Origin: CAYXVU01 sp964468725
GTDB lineage: Bacteria; Acidobacteriota; Blastocatellia; UBA7656
Assembly (NCBI GenBank): GCA_964468725.1
Contig: CAYXVU010000310.1
Location: forward strand, 1 to 6,065
Length of the DNA stretch: 6,065 bases
Direction: 5' to 3'
Shown: positions 5,949 through 6,065 of the stretch, piece after piece
Layout of the letters: each line of letters opens with the position of its first letter
How positions within the stretch are numbered: the stretch's first letter is position 1
Notes under the pieces: model-generated
What the model was told of the DNA's origin: nothing
Databases searched by the model: none
The model's input: the letters and a program-made list of their open reading frames with translations, nothing else
Program-made: the position numbers and the translations under genes

Positions 5949-6065
5949 GCAAGTTATCGGGCATCAGCGAAAAACTTCGAGGACTGACAACGCGAGAGAT
6001 TGTCGGCGAAATCTCTCTGCGAATCCGACGGCAACTGCGCCATTCGATCAGCCGCCTCACAGATC
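5945..6065 (+). CDS. N-terminus of an unidentified protein, truncated by the window end
   Basis: The GTG at 5945 overlaps the TGA of the preceding gene (GTGA), an arrangement typical of translational coupling. The frame stays open to the last base, giving 40 residues. They begin MSKLSGISEKLRGLTTREIV and are rich in Arg, with no signal peptide or membrane segment. The LRGL-T-REI pattern followed by a basic helix recalls the N-termini of some heparinase/alginate-lyase-like and glycosyltransferase-associated proteins in polysaccharide clusters. That resemblance is too short to name a function. The coupling and the position after the O-antigen ligase-like gene suggest a role in the same surface-glycan pathway. 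Confidence 0.6.
   Translation, partial: MSKLSGISEKLRGLTTREIVGEISLRIRRQLRHSISRLTD

Overview
The window reads as ordinary bacterial chromosome from a Gram-negative organism. The support is an O-antigen ligase/polymerase-like membrane protein, two proteins with Sec signal peptides, Shine-Dalgarno-led starts and an intrinsic terminator. The mix of a short citrate synthase, an AraC regulator with an unusual N-terminal domain and secreted orphan proteins would suit Acidobacteriota or a similar soil lineage. That placement is a guess, because no rRNA or marker gene is present.

Layout. Positions 1-161 hold what looks like the 3' end of a plus-strand gene that only reads sensibly if a frameshift is allowed near position 70-80. 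Positions 281-2910 carry three minus-strand genes in the order AraC-family regulator (2910-2080), secreted two-domain protein of unknown function (2029-1295) and secreted serine hydrolase of the prolyl-oligopeptidase/dienelactone-hydrolase type (1240-281). Gaps are about 50 bases, so they probably form one transcription unit or a regulator with its adjacent target genes. Upstream of them, also on the minus strand, lies citrate synthase (4166-3030). It has a good sigma70-type promoter (4259-4231) and a strong intrinsic terminator (3006-2966), so it is insulated from the AraC group.

A 375-base divergent intergenic region (4167-4541) separates citrate synthase from the plus-strand genes. It contains the citrate synthase promoter and a 28-base near-perfect palindrome (4469-4496) just before the plus-strand gene. 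At 4542-5948 is a polytopic O-antigen ligase/polymerase-like protein. Its stop overlaps by four bases the GTG start of a further gene that runs off the window at 6065. This looks like the start of a surface-polysaccharide operon.

No rRNA, tRNA, CRISPR array, insertion sequence or phage gene was seen. No clearly new system is evident. The points most worth a second look are the divergent-region palindrome, the internally duplicated secreted protein beside the AraC regulator and hydrolase, and the possible frameshifted gene remnant at the left edge.
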